A stretch of 28,386 nt of DNA, taken from a virus. Location: positions 1 to 28,386 of IMG/VR virus record IMGVR_UViG_3300010293_000031. One strand, 5' to 3'. Below, piece after piece: positions 20,838 through 28,386 of the stretch. The translations under genes were made by a program, and so were the position numbers. How positions within the stretch are numbered: position 1 is the stretch's first letter; every line of letters begins with the position of its first letter. The notes beneath the pieces are model-generated. The model was not told where the DNA came from. It ran no database searches and worked only from the letters and a program-made list of their open reading frames with translations.

Positions 20838-22760
20838 TTAGTTCAATCTAAGGTCTATGCTTCGTGCTCTGGGTACATACCACGGTTCAATCCACTTCAG
20901 TTCAAAGAGAGGAGCGGTGGATGTCACTTTGAAGCGAATACGCTGTGTCGTAATATCAATTCCCTTCGTTCCCTCTACCCAGTCCACTTCGTTCTGGTGG
21001 GTACCGAGAGAAGTCCAAGTGGTCCCACCGTTAACTGAATAGAGAACAGTGCACGGACCCTCTTTGTAGTAAGTACGAACTTCTGTTATGCGGTGAGCAT
21101 GGCCGAAGATAAAGTCCTTCGTTACCCACGTCATTTGATTAGTGGACGTGGTGACGCGATCATCCTCATACGTCTGTCCGCTGTTCCATCCAAGGAGGGT
21201 CGTCGGAGCATCTGATGGGAGAGATCTGCGCCACCACGAACCTGTCGCAGCTGCCCATGAGCCCGTAGCAGCATTCCAAGCTACGGAACCGAGGGTGGCG
21301 TAATAATATCCCATCGCATGTATTGGATAGCCGCTAAAGCGTATCCAAGACTGCGTGTCGAAGTTGTACTTAAAGAGGAGCTCCTCATAGGGGAAGCAGA
21401 GTAGGTAAGTACGGAGCTCTTCGAGGAAGAGACTGTTCGCACGAGTAATCTTCGAGAGATCGAGTAGCTTCTCCCCAGTACGGAGGAGATAGGGATCGAT
21501 GTTCTTTGAGATGGATAAAGTCTGCGTCCCATCGAAGCTGAGGATACCCGATCCGGAGAAGAAGACGTGTACATCGCCTAAATCAACAATTGTATTCGGG
21601 GCGCTGCATCCGGTGTTCATAATCTTCAGCTCGGGATTAAAGACCCTCGTCCCTCCAACGTATACGAGCTCCCAGAGCGAGTAATCCTTGTAGACGAGAC
21701 ACTTGCTCTTAAAGAGCTTGATGTGCATAACCCAGTCGGGAGTAACATCGAGATCAATGTAGCCTGAGGTACCGCCAGACCAAGTCTCTGTAGTACCAAT
21801 GGAGCTCCAACGAATGCGTTGTGAGTAAGCTGTTCCTCCCTCCTGTGTCCCACCGAGGACGATTCGATTCTGAAAGATGCACAGCGTCCTTGCCCATGTG
21901 GGAGGGGAACCGCCGAGGGCGACGAGAGTATCCCCACTTGTGTATTTATAGATCGGGTCGAGGCCGTTCGTAATGATATAAGTATCATTAAGCGTGCCCG
22001 TAAAGAAGGGATTGTCTACAGTCCCTGTATACTCCTTCACAGCACGGATATCGTCGAGGGCAAGAGTCATTGCTCCCTTGTCAACTGCCACGTTAATGCC
22101 TACGGCTGCGATAGCCCCACAAGAGGCGGGAGCGGCGATAGTGAGGGAGCATCTCGTCCATACACCTGCAGAGAGTGCAGGAAGGTTGATCGACTCGATG
22201 GGCGAGGTACAAGCGGCAGTATCATCGAGTAGCAATTTAATATCACCTGCAGCCAAGGCAACGGAGGCCTTAGCCCAGAGGTGTATGTGGGTATAGGTGG
22301 TCAAGTCTAGAGGACCAATGACTTCGTGAGAAGCGAGGCCCGTTGTAAAGGCATCGGCGATCGTAAGAAGAAGGGACTTCGAGCCCTTCTTAAAGTCCGT
22401 GGTACTTACTGAGGATACAACGTTCGCCTCATCCGTCCAGACGTCTTCGCAGTCCTCAACTGTCGCCCCAATGGTAATGTCTTCCCACTCGAGGTTCGTA
22501 GCATTCCAGGTATACGCAGTCGTTGTAGTAAAGCAGAAGAGCTTCTCGATACCGTTATTACGATAAAAGGTATCGTAGAGCATCGGTATGCCGAGAAGAG
22601 TCCCCCCAAAGAGATGTTTCCCCCTCTCCTTCTTGAGTAGGCCCTTATCGAAGAAGACCTCAGTGATTTCAGGGCTTTGGACATCAGTCAGGAGGATAGG
22701 ATCAACGTTTACATTCAACCCGCCTGTCAAGTTAACTATGGGGTACGGCTGTCTCCTCAT
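20838..22760 (-). CDS. Tail nozzle / stabilisation-type protein with an inserted binding-like domain
   Basis: The 640-residue beta-rich protein opens with PIVNLTGGLNVNVDPILLTD and VFFDKGLLKKERGK, an opening typical of podovirus tail proteins built on a beta-propeller that stabilise the tail tip. Residues about 102-245 form a separate block (GSKSLLLTI, THIHLWAKAS, AGVWTRCSLTI, MTLALDDIRAV) with the pattern of a jelly-roll carbohydrate-binding-like domain. The C-terminal part is rich in Trp and Tyr (ATGSWAAATGSWWRRS). The start overlaps the upstream stop as ATGA. The tail assignment rests on motif style, size and position after the adaptor and fiber genes. Confidence 0.65.
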   Translation of the reverse strand: MRRQPYPIVNLTGGLNVNVDPILLTDVQSPEITEVFFDKGLLKKERGKHLFGGTLLGIPMLYDTFYRNNGIEKLFCFTTTTAYTWNATNLEWEDITIGATVEDCEDVWTDEANVVSSVSTTDFKKGSKSLLLTIADAFTTGLASHEVIGPLDLTTYTHIHLWAKASVALAAGDIKLLLDDTAACTSPIESINLPALSAGVWTRCSLTIAAPASCGAIAAVGINVAVDKGAMTLALDDIRAVKEYTGTVDNPFFTGTLNDTYIITNGLDPIYKYTSGDTLVALGGSPPTWARTLCIFQNRIVLGGTQEGGTAYSQRIRWSSIGTTETWSGGTSGYIDLDVTPDWVMHIKLFKSKCLVYKDYSLWELVYVGGTRVFNPELKIMNTGCSAPNTIVDLGDVHVFFSGSGILSFDGTQTLSISKNIDPYLLRTGEKLLDLSKITRANSLFLEELRTYLLCFPYEELLFKYNFDTQSWIRFSGYPIHAMGYYYATLGSVAWNAATGSWAAATGSWWRRSLPSDAPTTLLGWNSGQTYEDDRVTTSTNQMTWVTKDFIFGHAHRITEVRTYYKEGPCTVLYSVNGGTTWTSLGTHQNEVDWVEGTKGIDITTQRIRFKVTSTAPLFELKWIEPWYVPRARSIDLRLN

Positions 22761-23137
22761 ACCGCCCTCTTTATACGAATGCGAAATGTTCCACCAGCGA
22801 GGTCGACTGTTCCGCCTGTCTCGTTCTGTAGTCTTATATTAACGAGCCCTGCGGACTTAACATAGCCAAAGCACAGCACCCCCTGCAGATCTTGATCGGC
22901 AGATACGCTGACATAGTCACCAAGTGTAGCTTCAGGAGCGGAGACATCCCCGCTTGTCTCTCCTGCCCCATCGCTGAGTGAGCCTGGATTCCACGAGTAC
23001 GTCTCCTCGAAGTATGTTCCCATCTCATCGACAAGAGCTTCATGCATCACTTGCAATTCACGGATAAGACGGGCGGCATAGTCAATGAGGGACTCATCCT
23101 TCTCAGGGTAGGGAAATATGTGGGTACGGGAGATCAT
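22757..23137 (-). CDS. Small beta-rich tail-associated protein, 126 aa
   Basis: An N-terminal helix (IDYAARLIRELQVMHEALVDEM) leads into a beta-rich C-terminal half (GDYVSVSADQDLQGVLCFGY, then TVDLAGGTFRIRIKRAV), consistent with a short helical stalk carrying a small beta-sandwich. It overlaps both neighbours by ATGA. Position between the fiber-assembly-like gene and the nozzle gene suggests a minor tail or fiber part. No family is recognised. Confidence 0.55.
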   Translation of the reverse strand: MISRTHIFPYPEKDESLIDYAARLIRELQVMHEALVDEMGTYFEETYSWNPGSLSDGAGETSGDVSAPEATLGDYVSVSADQDLQGVLCFGYVKSAGLVNIRLQNETGGTVDLAGGTFRIRIKRAV

Positions 23138-23646
23138 ACGTCCTTTCCCCTTGCTGTCCAGTACAATACCCTCAACTGCTTCTTCAGTAGGGCACGAATT
23201 TCAGGGAGGCCGTTCGCTGCATTTACCTCAGCCTCGACTTGTGCCCAACTGGGGAAGGCAGTCGTAAAGTCAGCGTCCCTCCTTGCTTGCGGGGAGGCCG
23301 GATTATTCACCCACTGTACTCCATCCCACTTCGGGTAAGGAACGGCGGGTTCGAGCAGAGTATAATCCGCATCTATGGGGCCGATATCCTTAACAGAGCT
23401 CTTTCCTTTTTGAGGTGCGCTCTTCTTCCATACATTCTTCCCTCTGTGGTCCTCTTGTATCGTCCAACCGCTTATGGAGAAGACTGCGGCCTGCCCAGGG
23501 CCCACAACAGGAGGAGGAGTTGCTGTCGAATGTGCAGGAAGCATATACACAGGATACCCCATCTTTTTGGTCTCGACGGGATCGAGCGACGCACTGCTCT
23601 CCTTCTTGAATTCCTTCGTTACAGGGTGATAGTTATAGATCTGCAT
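23134..23646 (-). CDS. Tail fiber assembly-like protein
   Basis: The 170-residue protein starts MQIYNYHPVTKEF and has a Pro-rich middle (PPPVVGPGQAAVF). A short beta strand follows (WTIQEDHRGKNVW), then EPAVPYPKWDGVQWV and a helical C-terminus. The ordering of a Tyr/Pro N-terminal motif, a Trp-containing strand and a helical end resembles tail fiber assembly proteins of tailed phages. It directly follows the collar-domain fiber gene, the usual place for such a chaperone. Alternatively it is a minor fiber subunit. Start ATG 23646 has AGGAG upstream. Confidence 0.5.
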   Translation of the reverse strand: MQIYNYHPVTKEFKKESSASLDPVETKKMGYPVYMLPAHSTATPPPVVGPGQAAVFSISGWTIQEDHRGKNVWKKSAPQKGKSSVKDIGPIDADYTLLEPAVPYPKWDGVQWVNNPASPQARRDADFTTAFPSWAQVEAEVNAANGLPEIRALLKKQLRVLYWTARGKDV

Positions 23647-23655
23647 AGCGATCTC

Positions 23656-24231
23656 CTAATAGCGAATAATGAAGAGGACATTCGCGTTAATGGGACGTGT
23701 CTCCTCCCCGGTTGAAGCAGCTCCTGCCTCAGTCCACGTTGGTTCATTACCATCACGGATGACATTGCCCCCCACACCAGTTCCCTCGTTTATGTCTCGC
23801 CTATCTGGATGTGTATGAGGCCCGACCTCATCGACTTGAACAGAGCCAACGTTGTCTGCAGTCGCTCCACCGGCGTTACAAGCGGTACGATCTGCCGCAT
23901 CCTGATCCCTACCTGCACCGTGATCCCAGCCACGCATAAAGCGTCCACGGAGATCGGGCAGATTGAAGTGCGTCCCATCAGCCGCCCCCCAGGCAGTCCC
24001 GATGGCAGCGAAGAGATCAGCATAGCTAGCTCGAAGGAGAGATGCACCGTTACATTCGAGCCAGTTCGTAGGGACGCTCCCTCCCCCATAGGGAATGATA
24101 GTACCGACGGGGGATAGGCGCTCTCTTACGTTAATCTTAAGGTTACGTATCCTCGCAGCGCCATCAGAGAGATCGTCAGTATCTGCAGGCGATGCCTCAT
24201 ATGTAGCGTCCCACGTATCAGTGTAGCTCAT
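23656..24231 (-). CDS. Tail fiber protein with phage collar domain
   Basis: After a short N-terminal helical part (DGAARIRNLKINVRERL), residues 42-118 match the phage tail collar domain: VGTIIPYGGGSVPTNWLECNG, then YADLFAAIGTAWG and FNLPDLRGRFMRGWD. A Gly/Asn/Thr-rich segment with GPHTH (His-x-His metal-type motif) follows, and the protein ends ETRPINANVLFIIRY, the usual closing strand. Such proteins form fiber tips that touch the host surface. At 191 residues it is short and probably attached directly to the tail by its N-terminus. It is a likely host-range determinant. Confidence 0.85.
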   Translation of the reverse strand: MSYTDTWDATYEASPADTDDLSDGAARIRNLKINVRERLSPVGTIIPYGGGSVPTNWLECNGASLLRASYADLFAAIGTAWGAADGTHFNLPDLRGRFMRGWDHGAGRDQDAADRTACNAGGATADNVGSVQVDEVGPHTHPDRRDINEGTGVGGNVIRDGNEPTWTEAGAASTGEETRPINANVLFIIRY

Positions 24232-24929
24232 GGTGTTCTCCTAACGAAGGGGTCTCTCCAGTACTCCCCAAGAATGACTTCATGAGTACTGAAGGGACGT
24301 GCAATTCGGATATGATCAGGTTGGCGACTCTCTTCCATAGCGTTCGCTTTGAGGTAAAGAGCAGCACGCTGGGCAAAGTCAAAGTACTCTCCGCTGAGGT
24401 AAGCGTTCGCAATGTCCTTAGCGAGGAATACGGTCACTCCATCGAGGTTCGTATACGGCGTCTCATCAGTCTCAGCTGTCAAAGCGGCAGGCCACTGGGA
24501 GTAACGAATATAGAGGGTGTAAGCAGCGTCGGGGATAGGGATGAACTCAATGTCCCGCGATCCCGCAAGGGTGTAATGAGTAGAGCGTCCCGTACTTAAT
24601 GACTCGGCATAGGGAAGAGTCTCATCGAGCTCGCGTGTAGGAATGAAGGTGAGCTTACGTGACAGTGTTCCATCCATTAAGCGGATGGAGAGGATCTTCT
24701 TGGGGCGAGTTAGAGCCCAGTGGGTGATCCAATCGTATGTCTTCTGGCTTGCAACGGTAGCACACCCTGTCGTCTTAAGGACGATGAGCTCATCGAAGTC
24801 TTTAACGAGAGCGATGCTTTGAAGTGCCTCATTGATGCCTCGCTCAACAGCGAGAAGAGCCTCACCGTCAGTCTGAGGAAAGCCCAGAAAGACCCTACGC
24901 TTTAGCTCCGAGAACGTTGTATTGGCCAC
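24228..24929 (-). CDS. Head-tail adaptor-like protein
   Basis: The 233-residue protein is a good match in style to podovirus adaptor (tubular A/gp4-like) proteins: N-terminal helices (FPQTDGEALLAVERGINEAL), then KKILSIRLMDGTLSRKL and FIPTRELDETLP. A beta strand pair with DIEFIPIPDA is followed by a C-terminal helical part. It would connect the portal to the nozzle. Translation starts at GTG 24929 after GAGGAGGG and overlaps the preceding gene by 35 bases. The start of the collar fiber gene overlaps its stop (ATGA). Confidence 0.62.
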   Translation of the reverse strand: MANTTFSELKRRVFLGFPQTDGEALLAVERGINEALQSIALVKDFDELIVLKTTGCATVASQKTYDWITHWALTRPKKILSIRLMDGTLSRKLTFIPTRELDETLPYAESLSTGRSTHYTLAGSRDIEFIPIPDAAYTLYIRYSQWPAALTAETDETPYTNLDGVTVFLAKDIANAYLSGEYFDFAQRAALYLKANAMEESRQPDHIRIARPFSTHEVILGEYWRDPFVRRTP

Positions 24930-25527
24930 GGAGTCCCTCCTCGAGGCTTTTTCTTAATGCAGTACCCATCGCTAAGGGAATTCCGATAGACTCGCCTATC
25001 TTTGCAAAGACGTCTGCACTCTCTCCTTCTTCCTGGAAGGCCCAGGCGAACTTGAGAGCTGTGGAGACAATGAAGGGGTCATAATGATCAAAGTCCAATT
25101 GATCCGTGTTTACAGTTAATTGAGCGGGATATTTATGATAGAAGCATGTCAGCGAATTATTCGTCGTGGGAACGGGGGAAACATAAAGGGTTGAGCCAAC
25201 TCGACAGTAGTAAAGAGCACTCCCACTCCCTCCTGGCTTCAGGATATCCCACCGATCGAGAGAAATGGGCCACATACGTCGAGAAGAAGTTGTATTGTAA
25301 ATTGTATCGAGGACTCGAGGACGTGTCAGAGTACTCAATGAAACGGATGTCCAAGGGGTAGCGAGTGTCAATGTGTCTGAGACACGGAGCTCGGGTGGAT
25401 CGAAGTACAGGGCGGCCAGGAGCTGTGCATAGTTCAACGCCCGGTCCGCCCATGTCTCCGCCTTCGTATTTGTGTTACCCAGACCGTCCGTTACGGCCGT
25501 TCGAAGAGTCAGAAGAGTACTTGGCAT
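24895..25527 (-). CDS. Second adaptor-like protein, 210 aa
   Basis: The 210-residue protein has the same overall plan as its downstream neighbour: N-terminal helices (WADRALNYAQLLAALYF), then a beta block with RVLDTIYNTTSSRRMWPI and LDRWDI, strands around GSTLYVSPVPTTNNSL, and a helical end (ALKFAWAFQEEGESADVF). This suggests a related adaptor or neck protein that arose by duplication, although direct identity is low by eye. It begins two bases after the stop of the small basic protein. Confidence 0.5.
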   Translation of the reverse strand: MPSTLLTLRTAVTDGLGNTNTKAETWADRALNYAQLLAALYFDPPELRVSDTLTLATPWTSVSLSTLTRPRVLDTIYNTTSSRRMWPISLDRWDILKPGGSGSALYYCRVGSTLYVSPVPTTNNSLTCFYHKYPAQLTVNTDQLDFDHYDPFIVSTALKFAWAFQEEGESADVFAKIGESIGIPLAMGTALRKSLEEGLRGQYNVLGAKA

Positions 25528-25528
25528 A

Positions 25529-25693
25529 TTACTTGCCTTTCGTGTTAAAGGCGATTGCCAATGCCTGCTTTCTCGCCTTCTCCATCCCCTGTGGTTTGGA
25601 CTTGCCGATCTTACCGGTCTTTCGATAGGTAGCTATGAGCTCGCTCATATTACTATCGAAGGCTTGCTGACTCTTTCCCTTTGTGAGAGGCAT
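25529..25693 (-). CDS. Small basic phage protein, 54 aa
   Basis: The 54-residue protein starts at ATG 25693 with AAGGAG seven bases upstream (25700-25705 on the minus strand). It begins MPLTKGKSQQAFDSNMSELI and ends ALAIAFNTKGK. This layout, a KGKS start followed by KPQ..KQA.AIA, is common in small phage structural-region proteins of unknown role (DUF6496-like). It is strongly basic and may bind nucleic acid or capsid. Confidence 0.75.
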   Translation of the reverse strand: MPLTKGKSQQAFDSNMSELIATYRKTGKIGKSKPQGMEKARKQALAIAFNTKGK

Positions 25694-25703
25694 CACTCGC
25701 TCC

Positions 25704-25838
25704 TTAGAATGTCAGTGCTACGCCACTGTCTGTCGTTGCAGCCGCATAGGCATTGCGTCCAATGAGCACTCCAGAGTTCGTGGTCTCGTAGGTAGCGCAT
25801 CCCTGGCTGTATCCTTTCTGTGTTATTGCGTCATGGCC
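25704..25838 (-). pseudogene. Coding-like stretch without a start codon
   Basis: In the 180-base gap after the decoration-like gene, one minus-strand frame reads 44 codons to a TAA at 25706-25704, including TTNSGVLIGRNAYAAA and ending SGVALTF. The composition looks like a phage structural protein and its stop sits on the next ribosome site, as for a real gene. There is no ATG, GTG or TTG before codon 24, and the frame runs back into the palindrome at 25829-25861. It may be the remnant of a gene that lost its 5' part. A competing 35-codon ORF (25800-25693, ATG start, TGATG stop) lies in another frame. Confidence 0.3.
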
Positions 25839-25861
25839 CCATAAGGAAAGAGGCCATGACG
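25829..25861 (-). terminator. Stem-loop after the decoration-like gene
   Basis: CGTCATGGCC (25829-25838) and GGCCATGACG (25852-25861) form a perfect 10-bp stem with a 13-base loop, extended by a G-T and two T-A pairs. It starts 13 bases past the stop of the 253-residue gene. It is a natural point for partial termination or RNA processing that would keep capsid mRNA in excess. No T run follows on the minus strand, so it is not a classical intrinsic terminator. Confidence 0.45.
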
Positions 25862-25873
25862 TAAGGTAAAGGA

Positions 25874-26635
25874 TTAGTAACCAGGGACAGCCAGATTGAT
25901 TAGGCTGTATTCCGTGTCCGCGTTGACTTGAAGTACCGTTCCTACCTCTGCTTCATCCTCGGCGGTACCGTCGCGATCGAGCGGTTCGACCGCCCCCGCT
26001 ACCGCATCGCTCAGCCGAACGTGCTGTCCGATAACGATGGTTCCGTCGGTGAGTACCGCTGCCGGCCCCTTGACCTGGTTCCAGAAGTAGTAGCTTGCCG
26101 TCACCGCAATGGGAGGAATGCCCGCGGGGGCAGAGGTTGCCGTCGTGGGGAGAACGATAACGTTCGCTTGAGGGTGACAGGTAAGAGTGACCTCGGAGGA
26201 GGTTGTAAGGGCTACTCGAATGGCATCGTACAGATCGATCCATACGGCAGCAGAGGCGTCTGCTGCTGCATGACCTCGAATTTTATACAGATGCCCCTCT
26301 CCCGCCGCATCGTTGACGTGGAGAAAGCCGTCTTTGAGATAGTTTGCTGTAAGGGCGGTCGCGCCAAGTGCTACGGAGACTCTCTTGTCTCCGATAGCTG
26401 CAGCTGCTGCAACTGCAATGTTCTTCCAGTTAGCAGCGGGAGCTGGGCTCTGTGTCAGCTTCCCTGCGGCCAGTGCTACAGCAGCATTGAGAGCGTATGC
26501 GAAGACGCGCCCGTCCGAGAGCTTTCGAAGCGTACCAACGCGGTGCTTTTCGACAGAGCTCTCTTCGAACAGCCCCTGATGAAAAATTTTGGGCCGCTCT
26601 TCAATGAAATCGCCTACAAGTCTTTGATCTGCCAT
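25874..26635 (-). CDS. Putative capsid decoration or head-associated protein, 253 aa
   Basis: The protein begins MADQRLVGDFIEERPKIFHQ and has a region RKLSDGRVFAYALNAAVALA often seen in small phage head proteins. An Ala-rich, beta-rich body follows (IGDKRVSVALGATALTANYL, GTIVIGQHVRLS), and it ends EYSLINLAVPGY. It lies directly downstream of the major capsid gene with a strong GAGGAGG. Decoration proteins and head fibers commonly take this position. No catalytic motif is present. A strong stem-loop follows. Confidence 0.55.
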   Translation of the reverse strand: MADQRLVGDFIEERPKIFHQGLFEESSVEKHRVGTLRKLSDGRVFAYALNAAVALAAGKLTQSPAPAANWKNIAVAAAAAIGDKRVSVALGATALTANYLKDGFLHVNDAAGEGHLYKIRGHAAADASAAVWIDLYDAIRVALTTSSEVTLTCHPQANVIVLPTTATSAPAGIPPIAVTASYYFWNQVKGPAAVLTDGTIVIGQHVRLSDAVAGAVEPLDRDGTAEDEAEVGTVLQVNADTEYSLINLAVPGY

Positions 26636-26668
26636 GTTATGATCCTCCTCAGGATGTGGCGTTAAGGG

Positions 26669-27634
26669 TTACGCAGTAATGCCCGAGAGCACCAACTGCA
26701 CTATGGGACGCGTGCAAATCATGTTGAAGACGCACACGATCTGGGAGACGCGATCATTCGGCTGATCGGGGATTGTCTTCCAGTCGGTCATGTCCATCCA
26801 GTATGACTCATCGCACACGAACTTCAAGTAACCGGTGTGGAGGAAGTACATATTCCCATCCGGTGCCTGCGGCGACCACATAATGGGGCGCCCCTTGAAC
26901 TGCAGGGTATTGAAGCCGGCGTCTGCAAGCATCGTATTCTGCAGCTGCTTCATCTCGAAGCACTCATCCTCGTAATACTCGAAGATCGTCTGGTTCGTGA
27001 GAATAACGATGTCTCGAACCTCAGCATCGGAGTACTGGAGGATGTTGTTGAGGGAGGTACGCATGTCGGAGATACCGTACACTGCGAACGACCCGGTAGC
27101 CGTCTTCTGCTGGTTCCTCCACCACGAGTACGTCGCTCTGTTGAGATTGTGTACCGTTCCGGTTGTTGGTGTTACAGATACGAGGTTCTGGAGGCCGTTC
27201 GGCTCCTTCGAGCCGGTACCGTCAGCAAAGAGCACCCTTTCGAATTCCTGTGTCAAGGTTCTCTCTGCAGCGCCAAGCTTGATGTCTGCCAGCTTCATCA
27301 AGGCGGCCTTCCCTCGGTTCTGCTGATCGTCCTGGAACCAACGGATAACGGAGGCTGCAACGTACTTCCAGTCCTCGTATCCCAGGGTAACGATCTCCGA
27401 GTCGGTCATCGGGACCGTATCTCCCTTGCTGATCCACCGTACGGTATTATTGTCGCCGTACTCCACGGGAACTTCGATGCGCTTGTAACCGCTTACGTAC
27501 TCAATGCGGTCCCGCTCACGCATCCAGAAAAAGAAGGGCGTTTTCTTGAACTGCTGCTCGATAGCCTTCTCCTTACGATACGCCCAGGTCGAGGCGAAGA
27601 AGGTATCAACGGTTTCACTCCAAGTGGGAGGCAT
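26669..27634 (-). CDS. Major capsid protein, HK97-type fold (probable)
   Basis: The 321-residue protein follows the scaffold gene and has the expected sequence layout. An N-terminal helical arm (EKAIEQQFKKTPFFFWMR) leads into an extended-loop region (IEVPVEYGDNNTVRW), then a helix (KAALMKLADIKLGAAERTLT). The central block contains NGLQNLVSV and DIVILTNQTIFEYYEDE, and the last part has FLHTGYLKFVCDE and DRVSQIVCVFNMICTRP. The size, order and these blocks fit a major capsid protein. It is preceded by AAAGGA. A capsid-like call from sequence style alone is not proof. Confidence 0.8.
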   Translation of the reverse strand: MPPTWSETVDTFFASTWAYRKEKAIEQQFKKTPFFFWMRERDRIEYVSGYKRIEVPVEYGDNNTVRWISKGDTVPMTDSEIVTLGYEDWKYVAASVIRWFQDDQQNRGKAALMKLADIKLGAAERTLTQEFERVLFADGTGSKEPNGLQNLVSVTPTTGTVHNLNRATYSWWRNQQKTATGSFAVYGISDMRTSLNNILQYSDAEVRDIVILTNQTIFEYYEDECFEMKQLQNTMLADAGFNTLQFKGRPIMWSPQAPDGNMYFLHTGYLKFVCDESYWMDMTDWKTIPDQPNDRVSQIVCVFNMICTRPIVQLVLSGITA

Positions 27635-27646
27635 AGCCTATTCCTT

Positions 27647-28351
27647 TCAGCCGAACATCCCCTTCTTTTCAAGATCCTCAATAGCCTTTGCAGCTGCGTC
27701 CATCCTCGTCTCAGGAGCGCCAGCATTCGTAGCGCCGCGGGCGTGCGTAGGCTTTTCGCCTTGAGGTTTTACTCGGGGCGGCAATTGGTGAAGAACGTCA
27801 TGCTTCTTTCTTCGGGACTCAGAGGTGTCCTCATCCTCGCTTTGTTTACGGGCCTTCGGGCCCTCTTCCTTCTTCGCTAGCTGATACGCCTCTTTGATCG
27901 AGAGGTTTGGGTTACGAGATGCCACTTGGTAGATGGCCCCCTTTAAGCTGTCGAAGTCGTCACTCTCTCCAAGGTCTTTACGGAGCTCTCGAATCTCGTC
28001 TCTTACACGCATCTCCTCAAGCTTTACGAGAAGAGGTTGACCAATACCTCTTTCAACTGCCTGAAAGACGAACCGAACGAGTTGAGCATTGCTCATCTTT
28101 TCGAAGGTGCTAGGATCGAAGGCTCCTTCCTCAGCAGGGGCCTTCGATTTTGGGGAGGCATCTACCTCAGCTGCCAGCTCTTCGACGCTCATCGGCCCTT
28201 TGCGCCGCGAACTAAGAGCCGCCTCCTCAAGCTCCTGCATACGGTCGAGGATAGTGTTGTATTGAGTAGCCGTCAAGGTAACTGAAGACTCCTCCTCCTT
28301 TTTCTCAGTCTTAGCTTCTACCTTCTCTTCACTCTTTACTTCTTCACCCAT
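27647..28351 (-). CDS. Capsid scaffolding protein (probable)
   Basis: The 234-residue protein is extremely charged and low-complexity at both ends. It has an acidic/Lys-rich N-terminus (EEVKSEEKVEAKTEKKEEE), a predicted helical core (FVFQAVERGIGQPLLVKLEE, RDEIRELRKDL) and a basic, Pro/Arg-rich C-terminal part (ESRRKKHDVLHQLPP) followed by a final helix. This is the typical composition of phage scaffolds, with a basic end that contacts the capsid protein, and the next gene encodes the capsid. The start ATG 28351 follows GGAGAGGAG. Confidence 0.78.
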   Translation of the reverse strand: MGEEVKSEEKVEAKTEKKEEESSVTLTATQYNTILDRMQELEEAALSSRRKGPMSVEELAAEVDASPKSKAPAEEGAFDPSTFEKMSNAQLVRFVFQAVERGIGQPLLVKLEEMRVRDEIRELRKDLGESDDFDSLKGAIYQVASRNPNLSIKEAYQLAKKEEGPKARKQSEDEDTSESRRKKHDVLHQLPPRVKPQGEKPTHARGATNAGAPETRMDAAAKAIEDLEKKGMFG

Positions 28352-28386
28352 CGCTCTTCTCCTCTCCCTCTAGGCTATCGCCTTCT
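28344..28386 (-). CDS. C-terminal end of the preceding late gene (probable portal, partial)
   Basis: At the right edge, one minus-strand frame stays open for 13 codons (EGDSLEGEEKSDG) to a TGA at 28346-28344, overlapping the scaffold start by eight bases. The acidic end and the position just before the scaffold fit the C-terminus of a portal protein, which normally lies there. The other two frames contain a TAG. The portal assignment is inference from gene order only. Confidence 0.35.
   Translation of the reverse strand, partial: EGDSLEGEEKSDG

Noticed and set aside
25693-25800. 35-codon ORF with ATG at 25800 and a TGATG overlap with the small basic protein
   Set aside because: The product (MRYLRDHELWSAHW...) is rich in Trp, Cys and Arg and looks out of frame. 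The frame reading SGVLIGRNAYAAA is more protein-like, so this one is noted only as a competitor.
25928-26665. A 245-codon + strand open frame with many cysteines
   Set aside because: It is antisense to the decoration-like gene, and its Cys/Gly/Arg-rich content results from reading Ala/Ser/Thr codons on the other strand.
26837-27880. A 347-codon open frame on the + strand opposite the capsid and scaffold genes
   Set aside because: It is fully antisense to two well-supported virion genes, has no convincing ribosome site, and its Arg/Leu/Val-rich translation looks like a codon-pattern shadow.
1-28386. tRNA genes, CRISPR arrays, insertion sequences and attachment sites
   Set aside because: No cloverleaf, spaced repeats, transposase or integrase-associated repeat was found on reading both strands; coding density is almost complete.

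Overview
The window is a piece of a tailed double-stranded DNA phage genome (or a prophage copy of one). The virion genes suggest podovirus morphology: scaffold, major capsid protein, head-tail adaptors, a nozzle-type protein, a collar-domain fiber and a run of large internal proteins are present, with no tape measure, tube or sheath gene. The host cannot be named. Strong AGGAGG-type ribosome sites and many ATGA/TGATG overlaps point to a bacterial virus. No terminase, lysis gene, RNA polymerase, integrase or tRNA is visible, so the window is only part of the genome.

The left arm (1-13095, all + strand) is the early and replication arm. It starts with small accessory proteins, including membrane, zinc-ribbon and unknown ones (1-1782). 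A recombination module follows: a Sak4-like RecA-fold ATPase, a Cas4/RecB-like Fe-S nuclease, a DUF669-like putative ssDNA-binding protein and an ATP-dependent DNA ligase (1779-5196). Next is a nearly uninterrupted 7-deazaguanine block: queD, folE, queE, queF, dpdA, a DUF3310 gene and a formyltransferase that fits DpdN (5464-8672). It is followed by a uracil-DNA-glycosylase/PolA-type DNA polymerase fusion, then queC, a DUF3987-like ATPase and a double helix-turn-helix protein.

Together FolE, QueD, QueE and QueC make preQ0 from GTP, QueF would reduce it to preQ1, DpdA would swap a 7-deazaguanine base for guanine in DNA, and the formyltransferase would cap the aminomethyl group. The predicted result is phage DNA carrying 2'-deoxy-7-(formylamino)methyl-7-deazaguanine, a likely anti-restriction modification. 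This product is inferred from gene content.

The right arm (13092-28386, all - strand, read from right to left) is the virion arm: an apparent portal C-terminus, scaffold, major capsid protein, decoration-like protein, a small basic protein, two adaptor-like proteins, collar-domain tail fiber, fiber-assembly-like protein, a small beta-rich protein, nozzle/stabilisation protein, and five large proteins (390-881 aa) that look like internal or ejection proteins. The arms converge tail to tail and their stop codons overlap at 13092-13095. The main non-coding signals are a ribosome-site-sequestering hairpin before the ligase gene and a 10-bp palindrome downstream of the decoration-like gene.
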